Positions 8,073 to 16,355 of a stretch of DNA of 64,000 nucleotides are shown in pieces. The stretch comes from an uncultured Pelagibacteraceae bacterium (GTDB lineage Bacteria > Pseudomonadota > Alphaproteobacteria > Pelagibacterales > Pelagibacteraceae). The notes beneath the pieces were generated by a model that had not been told where the DNA came from, did not search any database, and worked only from the letters and a program-made list of their open reading frames with translations. Position numbers and translations under genes: made by a program. Within the stretch, counting starts at the first letter, position 1, and every line of letters begins with the position of its first letter. Location of the stretch: the NCBI GenBank assembly GCA_902629075.1, contig CACOPK010000002.1:1-64000 (forward strand), read 5' to 3'.

Positions 8073-9364
8073 TACTTAAATACTCTTTTAAAAATAAAGT
8101 TTACATTTTTGAAATGTCTAGAATAATTAAAAATTGATTTCATCTTTTTTTCACTAATTAATCTCATAATTTTTCTATCATTAGATATTAAATCAAATAA
8201 ATTTTTATTTTCTGAAAAGCATCTTTTTGCATAACTTTGAACAATTTTATATGACTTTTCTCTAGTCATTCCAGCCTTTGTAAGCTCTAGCATAATTTCC
8301 TGAGAAAATATTAAACCTTTAGTCATATTTAAATTTTGGATCATTTTTTTTGGATAAATAACCATTTTATCGAGAACATTTGACAATCTAACTAAAGCAA
8401 AATCTAAAGTAATATTTGCATCTGGTCCAATATTTCTTTCTACACTAGAGTGAGATATATCTCTTTCATGCCACAAAGCGATATTTTCCAGCGCTGGAAG
8501 GGTATGGCTTCTTACAATTCTTGCAAGACCAGTTAAATTTTCACTCAAGATTGGATTTTTTTTATGCGGCATTGCTGATGATCCTTTTTGGTCTTTCGTA
8601 AAGAATTCTTGTAACTCATAAACTTCGGATCTTTGCAGATGTCTAATTTCTGTAGCTACTCTTTCAATACTTCCAGCTATAATACCTAAAATAGAAAAAT
8701 AGTGTGCGTGTCTATCTCTGGGTATTATTTGGGTAGAAATTGGTTCTGGATAAAGATTTAGTTTTTTTGCAACATAACTTTCAACTTTTGGATCAATATT
8801 TGCAAAAGTTCCAACAGCACCAGATATTGCACACGTAGAAATATCAAATATTGCGCTTGCTAATCTTTTTTTATTTCTTTTAAATTCCTCGTAAAACGAT
8901 GCTAATTTTAAACCAAATGTTATTGGCTCAGCGTGTATTCCATGACTCCTTCCGATACAAGGTGTAAATTTATGTTTTTTTGCTTGTCTTTTTAAAACAG
9001 AAAGAATTTTATCAATATCTTTTAATAGGGTTTCACCAGATTGTTTTAATTGAATATTGAACGCAGTATCTAAAACGTCGGAAGATGTCATTCCTTGATG
9101 AAGATATCTTGCTTTAATACCAACTTGTTCAGTAATTGATGTTAGAAAAGCAATTACATCATGTTTAATTTTTGCTTCAATATCATGAATTCTTTTAACC
9201 TTTATATTTGCTTTTCTTTTAACTATTGAGGATACCCCTTTTGGTATGAATTTAAATTTTTCCATTGCCTCTGCTGCAGCAATTTCAATTTCTAGCCAGA
9301 TTTTATATTTGTTTTCTTCAGACCAAATGTTTTTAAGTTCTTTTCTTGAGTATCTATCAATCAT
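8072..9364 (-). CDS. purB: adenylosuccinate lyase
   Basis: Cleaves SAICAR and adenylosuccinate, releasing fumarate, in the two late steps of AMP synthesis. HQGMTSSDV (89-97) and GRSHGIHAEP (138-147, catalytic His141) are the first two conserved regions. KGSSAMPHKKNP (260-271) is the fumarate lyase signature with the catalytic flexible-loop serine. The length of 430 residues matches the alphaproteobacterial form. map ends two bases upstream and purC starts on its last base. The C-terminal segment after about 370 is Lys/Phe-rich, as expected from the base composition. Confidence 0.96.
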   Translation of the reverse strand: MIDRYSRKELKNIWSEENKYKIWLEIEIAAAEAMEKFKFIPKGVSSIVKRKANIKVKRIHDIEAKIKHDVIAFLTSITEQVGIKARYLHQGMTSSDVLDTAFNIQLKQSGETLLKDIDKILSVLKRQAKKHKFTPCIGRSHGIHAEPITFGLKLASFYEEFKRNKKRLASAIFDISTCAISGAVGTFANIDPKVESYVAKKLNLYPEPISTQIIPRDRHAHYFSILGIIAGSIERVATEIRHLQRSEVYELQEFFTKDQKGSSAMPHKKNPILSENLTGLARIVRSHTLPALENIALWHERDISHSSVERNIGPDANITLDFALVRLSNVLDKMVIYPKKMIQNLNMTKGLIFSQEIMLELTKAGMTREKSYKIVQSYAKRCFSENKNLFDLISNDRKIMRLISEKKMKSIFNYSRHFKNVNFIFKRVFK

Positions 9365-9366
9365 TA

Positions 9367-10140
9367 TTAATAAGGGGGTTTATTATATCCTTTACCAGAT
9401 TCTGTGAAAATTTCATATCCATTTTCAGTAATTCCAACTGTATGTTCAAATTGTGCAGATAAAGACTTATCTTTAGTCACAGCAGTCCATCCATCATTTA
9501 AAATTTTTACATGATATTTTCCAGCATTGATCATTGGTTCAATTGTAAAAGTCATACCTGGAAAAATTTCAGGACCAGTATTTTTCTTTCCATAGTGCAA
9601 AATATTAGGGGACTCATGAAATGTATTGCTAATACCATGGCCGCAGAAATCTCTAACAACAGAATATCCTTTTTCTTCAACAAAATTTTGGATTACATTT
9701 CCTATATCTCCTAACTTAACTCCTGGTTTTAAAATCTTAATTGCTTTCATCATTGACTCGTAGGTAGTATCAATTAAATTGTTTGCTTTTATAGATGAAT
9801 TTCCTATTGTAAACATTCTACTTGTATCACCGTAATATCCATCAACAACAGCAGTAACATCTACGTTTATTACATCGCCATCTTCTAGAATACGATCAGA
9901 TGGAATTCCATGGCAAACTACATGATTTAAAGAAGTGCAGAGTGATTTTTTAAAACCCCTATAGAATTGTGGCGCTGAGTAACCACCATTATCTTTAATA
10001 AAATTATAGGCTAAGTCATCTATTTTATCTGTTGCAATTCCTGGTTTTATAAAAGCCGTTAGCATGTCCAATGTTCTTGATGCAAGGTTGCCTGCAATTC
10101 TCATTTTTTCAAATTTTTCTTTATACTTAATCATGTTCAA
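9367..10140 (-). CDS. map: methionine aminopeptidase, type I
   Basis: Removes the initiator Met from nascent proteins with a dinuclear metal centre. All expected residues are present: His78 (substrate), metal ligands Asp94, Asp105, His168, Glu201 and Glu232, each about three positions before its E. coli counterpart. FCGHGI (166-170) and TIEPM (199-203) are the family signatures. The length of 257 is normal. Its start overlaps the 3' end of sfsA by 14 nt and it leads into purB. An alternative start is the second Met (residue 3). Confidence 0.96.
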   Translation of the reverse strand: MNMIKYKEKFEKMRIAGNLASRTLDMLTAFIKPGIATDKIDDLAYNFIKDNGGYSAPQFYRGFKKSLCTSLNHVVCHGIPSDRILEDGDVINVDVTAVVDGYYGDTSRMFTIGNSSIKANNLIDTTYESMMKAIKILKPGVKLGDIGNVIQNFVEEKGYSVVRDFCGHGISNTFHESPNILHYGKKNTGPEIFPGMTFTIEPMINAGKYHVKILNDGWTAVTKDKSLSAQFEHTVGITENGYEIFTESGKGYNKPPY

Positions 10141-10813
10141 TTTCTATTTTTTTTCCTATGACAATTTCTTTTGAATTTAATTTGCAACTATATGCAATAA
10201 ATTTTAAACCATTTTTATTGGCCTCAATAAAATGCTTATAATAATCTGAATCTATATCTTTTGCTATTCTAAATTTAGAAATATTTTGAATCTGTACCAA
10301 AAATAAAACATATGGTTTATAACCTTGGTTTATTGATTCCATTAATTTTTTTAGGTGTTTTGTGCCTCTTGATGTGACGGCATCAGGAAATTCTGCAATA
10401 TCATCATTTCTATTAAGAGTTACGTTTTTAACTTCAATTAATTTTTTGTCACATAAAAAATCAAATCTTGTATCATCTGAATACTTGAATTCTGGTTTGA
10501 TTTTTTTTATTGATAAAAATTCTTTAAATAATTTATTCTTTAATCCATGCTCAACAATACGGTTTGCTCTATGTGTATTTACTCCAATAATTTTTTGATT
10601 TGATTTGATCATTTCAAGTGTAAATTTTAGCTTTCTTTTTGGATCATCTGCTTTTGAAATCCAAACATCATTACCTTTGTCTAATAAACCTAGCATAGAT
10701 CCAGTATTAGGGCAGTGAGCTGTAATTATTTTATTATTTACTTCAACATCTACAAAAAATCTTTTATATCTTTTAATAAATTTGCCTTTGATTAAACTGT
10801 TGGTAAATTTCAT
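10127..10813 (-). CDS. sfsA: SfsA family protein (sugar fermentation stimulation protein homologue)
   Basis: A 228-residue SfsA protein. The N-terminal part (KGKFIKRYKRFFVDVEV, 9-25, then AHCPNTGSMLGL, about 33-44) forms the OB-like nucleic-acid binding region. The C-terminal part has RFDFLCDKKLIEVKNVTL (about 117-134) and FPDAVTSRGTKHLKKL, which resemble a PD-(D/E)xK nuclease-like core. The family's biochemical role is not settled; the E. coli protein binds DNA and affects maltose metabolism. It is the first gene of the minus-strand block, 22 bp from the divergent gene at 10836. Confidence 0.9.
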   Translation of the reverse strand: MKFTNSLIKGKFIKRYKRFFVDVEVNNKIITAHCPNTGSMLGLLDKGNDVWISKADDPKRKLKFTLEMIKSNQKIIGVNTHRANRIVEHGLKNKLFKEFLSIKKIKPEFKYSDDTRFDFLCDKKLIEVKNVTLNRNDDIAEFPDAVTSRGTKHLKKLMESINQGYKPYVLFLVQIQNISKFRIAKDIDSDYYKHFIEANKNGLKFIAYSCKLNSKEIVIGKKIEIEHD

Positions 10814-10835
10814 TTAAATTTATTTATATTAAGAA

Positions 10836-11588
10836 ATGACAAATAAAAAAGAAATAACTGCTGGGATTATTATCATTGGTAATGAAGTTTTATCAGGTAG
10901 GACAAAAGATATTAATACAAGTACTTTGGCAAAGTGGTTAAATTCCCTTGGTATTGAAGTAAAAGAAGTAAGAATAATCCCTGATATAGAAAAGATAATT
11001 ATCGAAACGGTAAATAAACTAAGAAAAAGATTTAATTATATTTTTACAACTGGTGGTATTGGACCAACTCATGATGATATTACTGCAGAGTCTATATCTA
11101 AAGCATTTAATTTGGAATATGGTTTTCATAAAGAAGCTTATTCAATTTTAGAAAAATATTATAAACCTGGTCAGTTTAATGATGGCAGACAAAAAATGGC
11201 AAAAATGCCAACAACTGCAAATTTAATTTTAAATCCAACCAGTGGTGCACCTGGATTTTATATTGAAAATGTATTTTGTTTACCTGGTGTGCCGTCTATA
11301 CTTGAGTCAATGATAGGTGGTTTGAACAATGTTTTGATAGGTGGAGATCCAATTTTAAATATAACAATTAATCTTAGAACTGTAGAAAGTGAAATTGCAC
11401 ATTCAATTACACTAATTCAAAACAAAAATAAAGATGTTGAGATTGGAAGCTATCCATTTTTTAGAGCTGGTAAATTAGGTGTATCAATTGTTTTAAGATC
11501 AGCTGATAAAAATAAATTGGATCAATGTAATTTAGAGATTTTAAAATTAGTTAATTCTAAACGTATAGAAATTGTTGAGAATGTATAA
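10836..11588 (+). CDS. molybdopterin-binding (MoaB/CinA N-terminal type) domain protein
   Basis: A stand-alone MoCF_BD domain protein of 250 residues. IIIIGNEVLSGRTKDIN (11-27) and TTGGIGPTHDDIT (71-83) are the signature loops shared by MoaB/MogA and the N-terminal half of CinA. The rest resembles the COG1058 part of CinA, with no C-terminal PncC nicotinamide deamidase domain. Members of this group are often called competence/damage-inducible protein A, but no competence role can be inferred. It overlaps the next gene by one base. Activity could be a pyrophosphatase of the CinA COG1058 type; this is inference. Confidence 0.75.
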   Translation: MTNKKEITAGIIIIGNEVLSGRTKDINTSTLAKWLNSLGIEVKEVRIIPDIEKIIIETVNKLRKRFNYIFTTGGIGPTHDDITAESISKAFNLEYGFHKEAYSILEKYYKPGQFNDGRQKMAKMPTTANLILNPTSGAPGFYIENVFCLPGVPSILESMIGGLNNVLIGGDPILNITINLRTVESEIAHSITLIQNKNKDVEIGSYPFFRAGKLGVSIVLRSADKNKLDQCNLEILKLVNSKRIEIVENV

Positions 11589-11995
11589 TGCTTTATTTTG
11601 CATACGGAAGTAACCTTAATCATTTTCAAATGAAAAGGAGATGCAAAGACTCTATTTTTATAAAAAAATTTGAACTTAAGGGATATAAATTAAATTTTAG
11701 AAGCAAATATAGAGCTGCTGATATCGAAAAGAAAAAAAATTCTATAGTGCCGGGAGGTTTATTTGAAATTTCAAAAAGTGATGAAAAGAAACTGGATGTT
11801 TATGAAGACTTTCCAAAATTATACACAAAAATTTATTTTAAATATTATAATAAGAAAGTTATGACTTACATCATGAATCATAAAAGTGATTTCAGATACC
11901 CAACAGAAAGGTATCTCAATATTGTAAAAAAAGGTTATAAAGATTGCGGTTTAGATAAATCTTTTTTACTAAAAGCTTTAAATCCAATTAAGTAA
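11588..11995 (+). CDS. gamma-glutamylcyclotransferase-like (AIG2/GGCT fold) protein
   Basis: A 135-residue protein opening with LYFAYGSNLN (2-11), the YGSNL motif of the GGCT fold that binds the gamma-glutamyl group. LDVYEDFPKLY (about 69-79) lies where the family carries its downstream conserved segment, and an acidic residue there may be the catalytic Glu. It overlaps the upstream gene by one base, and AzlC starts on the base after its stop. Being next to an amino-acid exporter fits a role in gamma-glutamyl amino acid or glutathione breakdown; that link is inferred. Confidence 0.72.
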   Translation: MLYFAYGSNLNHFQMKRRCKDSIFIKKFELKGYKLNFRSKYRAADIEKKKNSIVPGGLFEISKSDEKKLDVYEDFPKLYTKIYFKYYNKKVMTYIMNHKSDFRYPTERYLNIVKKGYKDCGLDKSFLLKALNPIK

Positions 11996-12685
11996 ATGTC
12001 TTTAAAGTTTAAAATTTTTTTAAGAGGAGCTTTAGATGTTTTGCCTTTAATGATACCTGTTGTGCCTTTTGGGATAATTTTTGGCGCAATAGGAATTGAA
12101 CTTGGATTTGGCCCATATGTTACTTATGCAACATCAATAATAATTTTCAGTGGCGCAAGTCAAATTGTAATTTTACAATTATTAAGCGCTGGAGCATCTC
12201 CTTTAATTTCAATTACGTCATCATCTGTTGTAAGCACAAGACATCTTTTATATGGAGCTGTAGTTAGTCAACATCTTGGTCATTTATCTATGTATTGGAA
12301 AGTTGGATTGTCATATTTATTGACCGATCAAGCATTTGCAGTTTCAAACGAATATTTAAAAAAAAATTCTGAAAACAAATTTAAACATTACCATCTTGTA
12401 GGCTCAGGTTTAACTTTATGGTTCATTTGGCAAGCGACTACTATTATAGGAATTTTTTTAGGTTCAATAGTTCCAGATGAGTTAGGTTTAACTTTTACAA
12501 TTCCACTTACTTTTTTAGCTTTGTTAGTAAATTATTTAAGAAAGACTGATCATTTGATTGTTATAATTTTATCAGGAGTATCATCAATATTTTTTTTTGA
12601 TGCACCATTTAAGTCCTATATAATTTTATCAAGCATAATTGCTCTATTCGGAGCCCTAATTTTAATAAAAATAAAAAAAAAATGA
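11996..12685 (+). CDS. azlC: AzlC family branched-chain amino acid exporter, large subunit
   Basis: Inner-membrane protein of 229 residues with about seven hydrophobic segments. The opening RGALDVLPLMIPVVPFGIIFG (9-29 region) and ASQIVILQLL (about 54-63) are typical of AzlC/YgaZ, and HLLYGAVVSQHL (about 83-94) is the conserved loop. Works with the small AzlD subunit to export branched-chain or related amino acids. Its stop overlaps the azlD start (ATGA). The exported substrate in this organism is not known. Confidence 0.88.
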   Translation: MSLKFKIFLRGALDVLPLMIPVVPFGIIFGAIGIELGFGPYVTYATSIIIFSGASQIVILQLLSAGASPLISITSSSVVSTRHLLYGAVVSQHLGHLSMYWKVGLSYLLTDQAFAVSNEYLKKNSENKFKHYHLVGSGLTLWFIWQATTIIGIFLGSIVPDELGLTFTIPLTFLALLVNYLRKTDHLIVIILSGVSSIFFFDAPFKSYIILSSIIALFGALILIKIKKK

Positions 12686-12996
12686 GCATTTGGATTTCAA
12701 TAATTATTGCGGGTATCATTAATTATCTAACAAGACTAGGATCTATATTAATTTTCAAACCGTCAAAAATGAATGACAATACAAAGCAAATTCTAAAATA
12801 CGTTCCTTCAGCGGTATTTCCTGCAATAATTTTTCCTGCAGTATTTCTAAATCAAGATGGGAACTTAGTTCAATTAGCTGATCCTAAAGTGGTAGCTATA
12901 TCGATTGCTTTTTTAATTGGTATTTTGTCAAAAAATTTAGTTATTACTATTTTGTCTGGATTAATTTCCTTCTGGACAATACTATTTCTGCTATAG
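12682..12996 (+). CDS. azlD: AzlD family branched-chain amino acid exporter, small subunit
   Basis: A 104-residue protein with about four hydrophobic segments (roughly 4-22, 40-58, 68-85, 88-104), including YLTRLGSILIF (15-25) and LKYVPSAVFPAIIFPAVF (about 38-55), the AzlD hallmark. Overlaps azlC by four bases (ATGA), so the two subunits are coupled. It ends the short operon started at 10836. A weak promoter-like pair (TGGACA 12973-12978, 18 bp, TATATA 12997-13002) in its 3' end could serve the cassette that follows. Confidence 0.85.
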   Translation: MSIWISIIIAGIINYLTRLGSILIFKPSKMNDNTKQILKYVPSAVFPAIIFPAVFLNQDGNLVQLADPKVVAISIAFLIGILSKNLVITILSGLISFWTILFLL

Positions 12997-13015
12997 TATA
13001 TAGAATTCAATCAAT

Positions 13016-14230
13016 ATGAGAATTCCAAAAACATTTAAAATAAAAAAATGTAGACTTTGTAAAAATCCAAAACTTAAACAAATTTATAATTTTGGAAATC
13101 ATTTTGTGAGTAATTTTGTTAATAAAGTCTCAATCTATAAGGGAGTTAAAGCACCTTTAAATTTAGTTTATTGCAATAATTGTCACTTACTTCAGTTAGA
13201 GCATTCTGCGCCTCAGGAAATTATGTATAAGAAGTTTTATTGGTACAAGTCAGGAATTACTAAAACTATGAGAGATGGTTTAAGAGAACTTTATCAAGAC
13301 ATAAAAAAAAATTGCAATATACAAGCTGGAGATGTTATTTTGGATATAGGAGCCAATGATGGAACTTTTTTAAAATATTTTAAAAAAGATCGCATCATAA
13401 CTATCGGGTGCGAGCCAGCGAATAATTTAAAAAAAGAATTGAAACGAAATTGCCATTATATGATAAATGATTTTTGGCACACAAAACATTTAAAGAAAAT
13501 ACCAAAAAAACATCAAAAATTAAAAGTAGTTTCAGCTATTGGTATGTTTTATGATTTAGAAGACCCATCTAAATTTATTAAACATGCAGCAGATGCACTA
13601 GATGATGATGGAATTTTTGTTGCACAACTAATGTGCTCTCATTCTATGTTTAAAACAAATGATCTTGGCAACATATGTCATGAGCATTTGGAATATTATT
13701 CCTACAAATCACTTAAATATCTATTTGAAAAAAATGGTCTAAAAATTTTTAAAATGAGCGAAAATAAAATTAATGGTGGTTCATATAGAATTTATTGTAA
13801 GAAAAATATAAAAAAATCTATTAAATATAAAGAAAAAGCAAGCTATAGTGAAATTATTAAGTTTGTAAAAAGAGTTAAAAAAAATAAGAAAACAACTGTT
13901 AATTTTATAAATAATAGCAACAAATTAGGTAAGAAAATATTTTTATATGGAGCTTCCACCAAAGGAAATACTCTACTACAATATTATGGTTTAACAAATA
14001 AGGATATACCTTATGCTGCTGAAAGGACAAAAACAAAATGGGGGAAATACACTATAGGGTCAGGTGTTAAAATTTTATCAGAGGAAGATGCTAGAAAACT
14101 TAAACCAGATTACTTTTTTGTTATGCCTTACGGATTTATAAAGGAATTTGTTAAACGTGAAAAAAAATGGATAAATTCAGGTGGTAGATTTATATTACCT
14201 TATCCAAAATTTAAAATTGTAAATAAATGA
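13016..14230 (+). CDS. sugar C-methyltransferase-like SAM enzyme (Methyltransf_13/23/14 architecture)
   Basis: A 404-residue three-part enzyme. The N-terminal zinc-binding domain has CRLC (12-15) and CNNC (53-56). The central Rossmann domain shows ILDIGANDGTFLKYF (108-122), the SAM motif. The C-terminal Methyltransf_14 domain has FLYGASTKGNTLLQYY (about 307-322). The same architecture occurs in TylCIII/NovU-type NDP-deoxysugar 3-C-methyltransferases. It opens a five-gene cassette of sugar-modifying enzymes and overlaps the next gene by four bases. It probably methylates a nucleotide-bound keto-sugar for a surface glycan, but its exact sugar is unknown. Confidence 0.8.
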   Translation: MRIPKTFKIKKCRLCKNPKLKQIYNFGNHFVSNFVNKVSIYKGVKAPLNLVYCNNCHLLQLEHSAPQEIMYKKFYWYKSGITKTMRDGLRELYQDIKKNCNIQAGDVILDIGANDGTFLKYFKKDRIITIGCEPANNLKKELKRNCHYMINDFWHTKHLKKIPKKHQKLKVVSAIGMFYDLEDPSKFIKHAADALDDDGIFVAQLMCSHSMFKTNDLGNICHEHLEYYSYKSLKYLFEKNGLKIFKMSENKINGGSYRIYCKKNIKKSIKYKEKASYSEIIKFVKRVKKNKKTTVNFINNSNKLGKKIFLYGASTKGNTLLQYYGLTNKDIPYAAERTKTKWGKYTIGSGVKILSEEDARKLKPDYFFVMPYGFIKEFVKREKKWINSGGRFILPYPKFKIVNK

Positions 14231-15204
14231 AAAAAAAAGCATTAGTTTTAGGAGCTACAGGCCAGGATGGCTCATACATGATTGAGTTACTTCTTTCAAA
14301 AAATTATGAAGTTCATGGAATGTATCGAAAATCATCAGTTGGAAATACAAAAAATATAGACCATATAATCTCAAATAGAAAAATATTTAATAAGAAATTT
14401 TTTCTCCATAAAGGAGACCTTCTTGATTCAGTATCACTCAACAATATAATTGATATAACAAATGCTAAAGAAATCTATAACTTTGCTGACCAAGATCATG
14501 TTGCTTGGAGCTATGATATACCTTCTTATTCATTTAGAACAACAGCGTTATCTGTTATTGAAATATTTGAAATATTACGGAAAAAGAAAAGGAAAATTAA
14601 ATTTTTCCAACCAATTTCGTCAAACATCTTTGGGGAAACAAAAATAAAAAAACAAAATGAAAATACACCCCCTGAACCTACGAGTATTTACGCGTTAGCA
14701 AAAACTACTGCATTTTATGCCTCTAAAATGTATACAAAGGTTTATAATTTGCATATCTGTGGGGCAATATTTTTTAATCATGAATCACCAAAGAGACCTG
14801 CAGACTATGTTTCAAAAAAAATAGTTGAGCAAGTTTGTGAAATTTATCATGGAAAAAGAAAACATATTTACTTAGGTAATATTAAATCTAAAATTGATTG
14901 GGGCTACGCAAAAGAATATATGGAATATGCGTATAAAATTATGCAAAAAAACAAACCAGATTTTTATATAATCGGTACAGGACAGAACAATACAGTAGAA
15001 CATTTTGTAAAAAAGTGTTTTGAGTATTTTGGAATGAACTATAAGAGCTATATTAAAATAGATAAAAAATTATTCAGACCTGCAAAAACTAGAAATCTAC
15101 TAGCAGATACAAGAAAAGCAAAAAAAGATATTAAATTTAAGGTAAAAACAGATTTAAACAGTTTAATCAAAATCATGATGGATAATGAAATGAAAAAATA
15201 TTAA
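14227..15204 (+). CDS. GDP-mannose 4,6-dehydratase-like extended SDR with altered active site
   Basis: A 325-residue NAD(P)-dependent sugar nucleotide enzyme. GATGQDGSY (9-17) is the cofactor loop, HKGDLLD (61-67) follows, and FNHESPKRPADYV (about 178-190) and WGYAKEYMEYA (about 218-228) are characteristic of GMD. The SDR Tyr155 and Lys159 (YALAK) are present. However, the segment that reads S-T-S-E-L-Y-G in true GMD is SSNIFG here: Thr becomes Ser131 and the catalytic Glu becomes Asn133. Also NLAAQSHV is changed to NFADQDHV (85-92). Loss of the Glu makes ordinary dehydration unlikely; a reductase, epimerase or altered dehydratase is possible. It is coupled to its neighbours by 4- and 1-base overlaps. 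Confidence 0.75.
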   Translation: MKKKALVLGATGQDGSYMIELLLSKNYEVHGMYRKSSVGNTKNIDHIISNRKIFNKKFFLHKGDLLDSVSLNNIIDITNAKEIYNFADQDHVAWSYDIPSYSFRTTALSVIEIFEILRKKKRKIKFFQPISSNIFGETKIKKQNENTPPEPTSIYALAKTTAFYASKMYTKVYNLHICGAIFFNHESPKRPADYVSKKIVEQVCEIYHGKRKHIYLGNIKSKIDWGYAKEYMEYAYKIMQKNKPDFYIIGTGQNNTVEHFVKKCFEYFGMNYKSYIKIDKKLFRPAKTRNLLADTRKAKKDIKFKVKTDLNSLIKIMMDNEMKKY

Positions 15205-15899
15205 TGAACAACAAAATATCAATAATTTTATCAACTTATAATGAAATTAATACAGTCGAAAAAACAATTAATGAAATTTTTTTAAAATTAGAAAATGTAG
15301 AAGTTGTTGTTGTTGACGACAACTCAAATGATGGAACGCTCGAAAAACTACATTCAATTAAAAACGATAACTTAAAAGTATTTTCAAGGAAGACAAGGGG
15401 GCTAGCATCAGCATTTTTGCTTGGAATGATAAATACAAATGGAGACTATATTGGATGGACTGATTCAAATATGCCTCAACTAATTTCGCATTTTAATAAT
15501 ATGAAAAAAGAATTAGATAATTCTGACATTGTTCTATTATCAAGGTACATAGACAACGGAGACGATCAAAGATCTAAACTGAGAGTCTTATCAAGTAAAA
15601 TTATTAATTTAATTTGTAGGATTATTTTGGGCAGTGAAATTACTGACTATACAAGTAGTATTTTTTTAATGCATAGGAGAGTTTTAAATTTAGGCGTTCC
15701 TATTGCATATGGGCATGGAGAGTTTTTTATAGAATTTCTATATAAAATAAAAAAAAATGGGGTTAAAATTTGTGAACTACCTTATGTTCAACCTCCAGAT
15801 ATGGAAGGAAGTAAAACAGCAAGTAATATTTTTAGATTTTTTATATTAGGCATAGATTATGTTATAAGAGTATTAATAATCAGGTTTAGAAAAAACTAA
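15204..15899 (+). CDS. family 2 glycosyltransferase (polyprenol-phosphate mannose synthase-like)
   Basis: A 231-residue GT-A fold enzyme. IILSTYNEINTVEKTI (7-22) and VVVVDDNSNDGT (34-45) are the nucleotide-sugar binding start of GT2. TRGLASAFLLGM (64-75) is the DPM1-like GxxxA segment. The acceptor-side acidic motif reads TDSNM (86-90), where DPM1 proteins usually have DADL, so the second Asp is Asn89. No membrane segments are evident. It starts on the last base of the upstream SDR gene and lies seven bases before the cupin gene. It likely transfers a sugar onto a lipid carrier or growing glycan; donor and acceptor are unknown. Confidence 0.78.
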   Translation: MNNKISIILSTYNEINTVEKTINEIFLKLENVEVVVVDDNSNDGTLEKLHSIKNDNLKVFSRKTRGLASAFLLGMINTNGDYIGWTDSNMPQLISHFNNMKKELDNSDIVLLSRYIDNGDDQRSKLRVLSSKIINLICRIILGSEITDYTSSIFLMHRRVLNLGVPIAYGHGEFFIEFLYKIKKNGVKICELPYVQPPDMEGSKTASNIFRFFILGIDYVIRVLIIRFRKN

Positions 15900-15905
15900 G
15901 TTGCT

Positions 15906-16340
15906 ATGATTGAAAAAATTACACATAAAAAAAAATTATATGCCCTTATAGTGAGGAAGAGTTACCTAAAGATGAGAGGTGTTAATTTTTTTACAGATCA
16001 AAACGCCACTCAACAATTTGGATATATGAGGCATAAAAAAAATTATTATATTAAACCTCATAGACATAATAAGAGAAAATCGAAAATCCTTTTAACTACT
16101 GAAGTAATTATCATACTAGATGGAATACTTAGAGTTGACTTTTATAATGATAAAGAAAAATATTTAATGAGCAAAAAACTTTTTAAAAATGATATAATCA
16201 TGCTTTCAAATGGTGGGCATGGGTTTAAAGTAATTAAAGATGTCAAAATGATAGAAGTAAAACAAGGACCTTACTCTTTATCAATGGATAAAGTTAAATT
16301 TGATAAAGTTAGTGAAGAAAAAATTAAAATAAGAAAATAA
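15906..16340 (+). CDS. small cupin-fold protein of sugar cassette
   Basis: A 144-residue protein with a cupin pattern. PHRHNK (51-56) gives the HxH pair, followed by E66 and G73, then the second motif around SNGGHGF (101-107) with His105. Residues 60-120 are the beta-rich core. Related small cupins are common in polysaccharide clusters as sugar isomerases/epimerases (FdtA, WxcM or RmlC-like) or unknown helpers. Lack of a clear RmlC signature argues against dTDP-sugar 3,5-epimerase. The spacing to its neighbours is 6 and 15 bases. Function not assigned beyond the fold. Confidence 0.6.
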   Translation: MIEKITHKKKLYALIVRKSYLKMRGVNFFTDQNATQQFGYMRHKKNYYIKPHRHNKRKSKILLTTEVIIILDGILRVDFYNDKEKYLMSKKLFKNDIIMLSNGGHGFKVIKDVKMIEVKQGPYSLSMDKVKFDKVSEEKIKIRK

Positions 16341-16355
16341 ATTTTTAATATCAGC

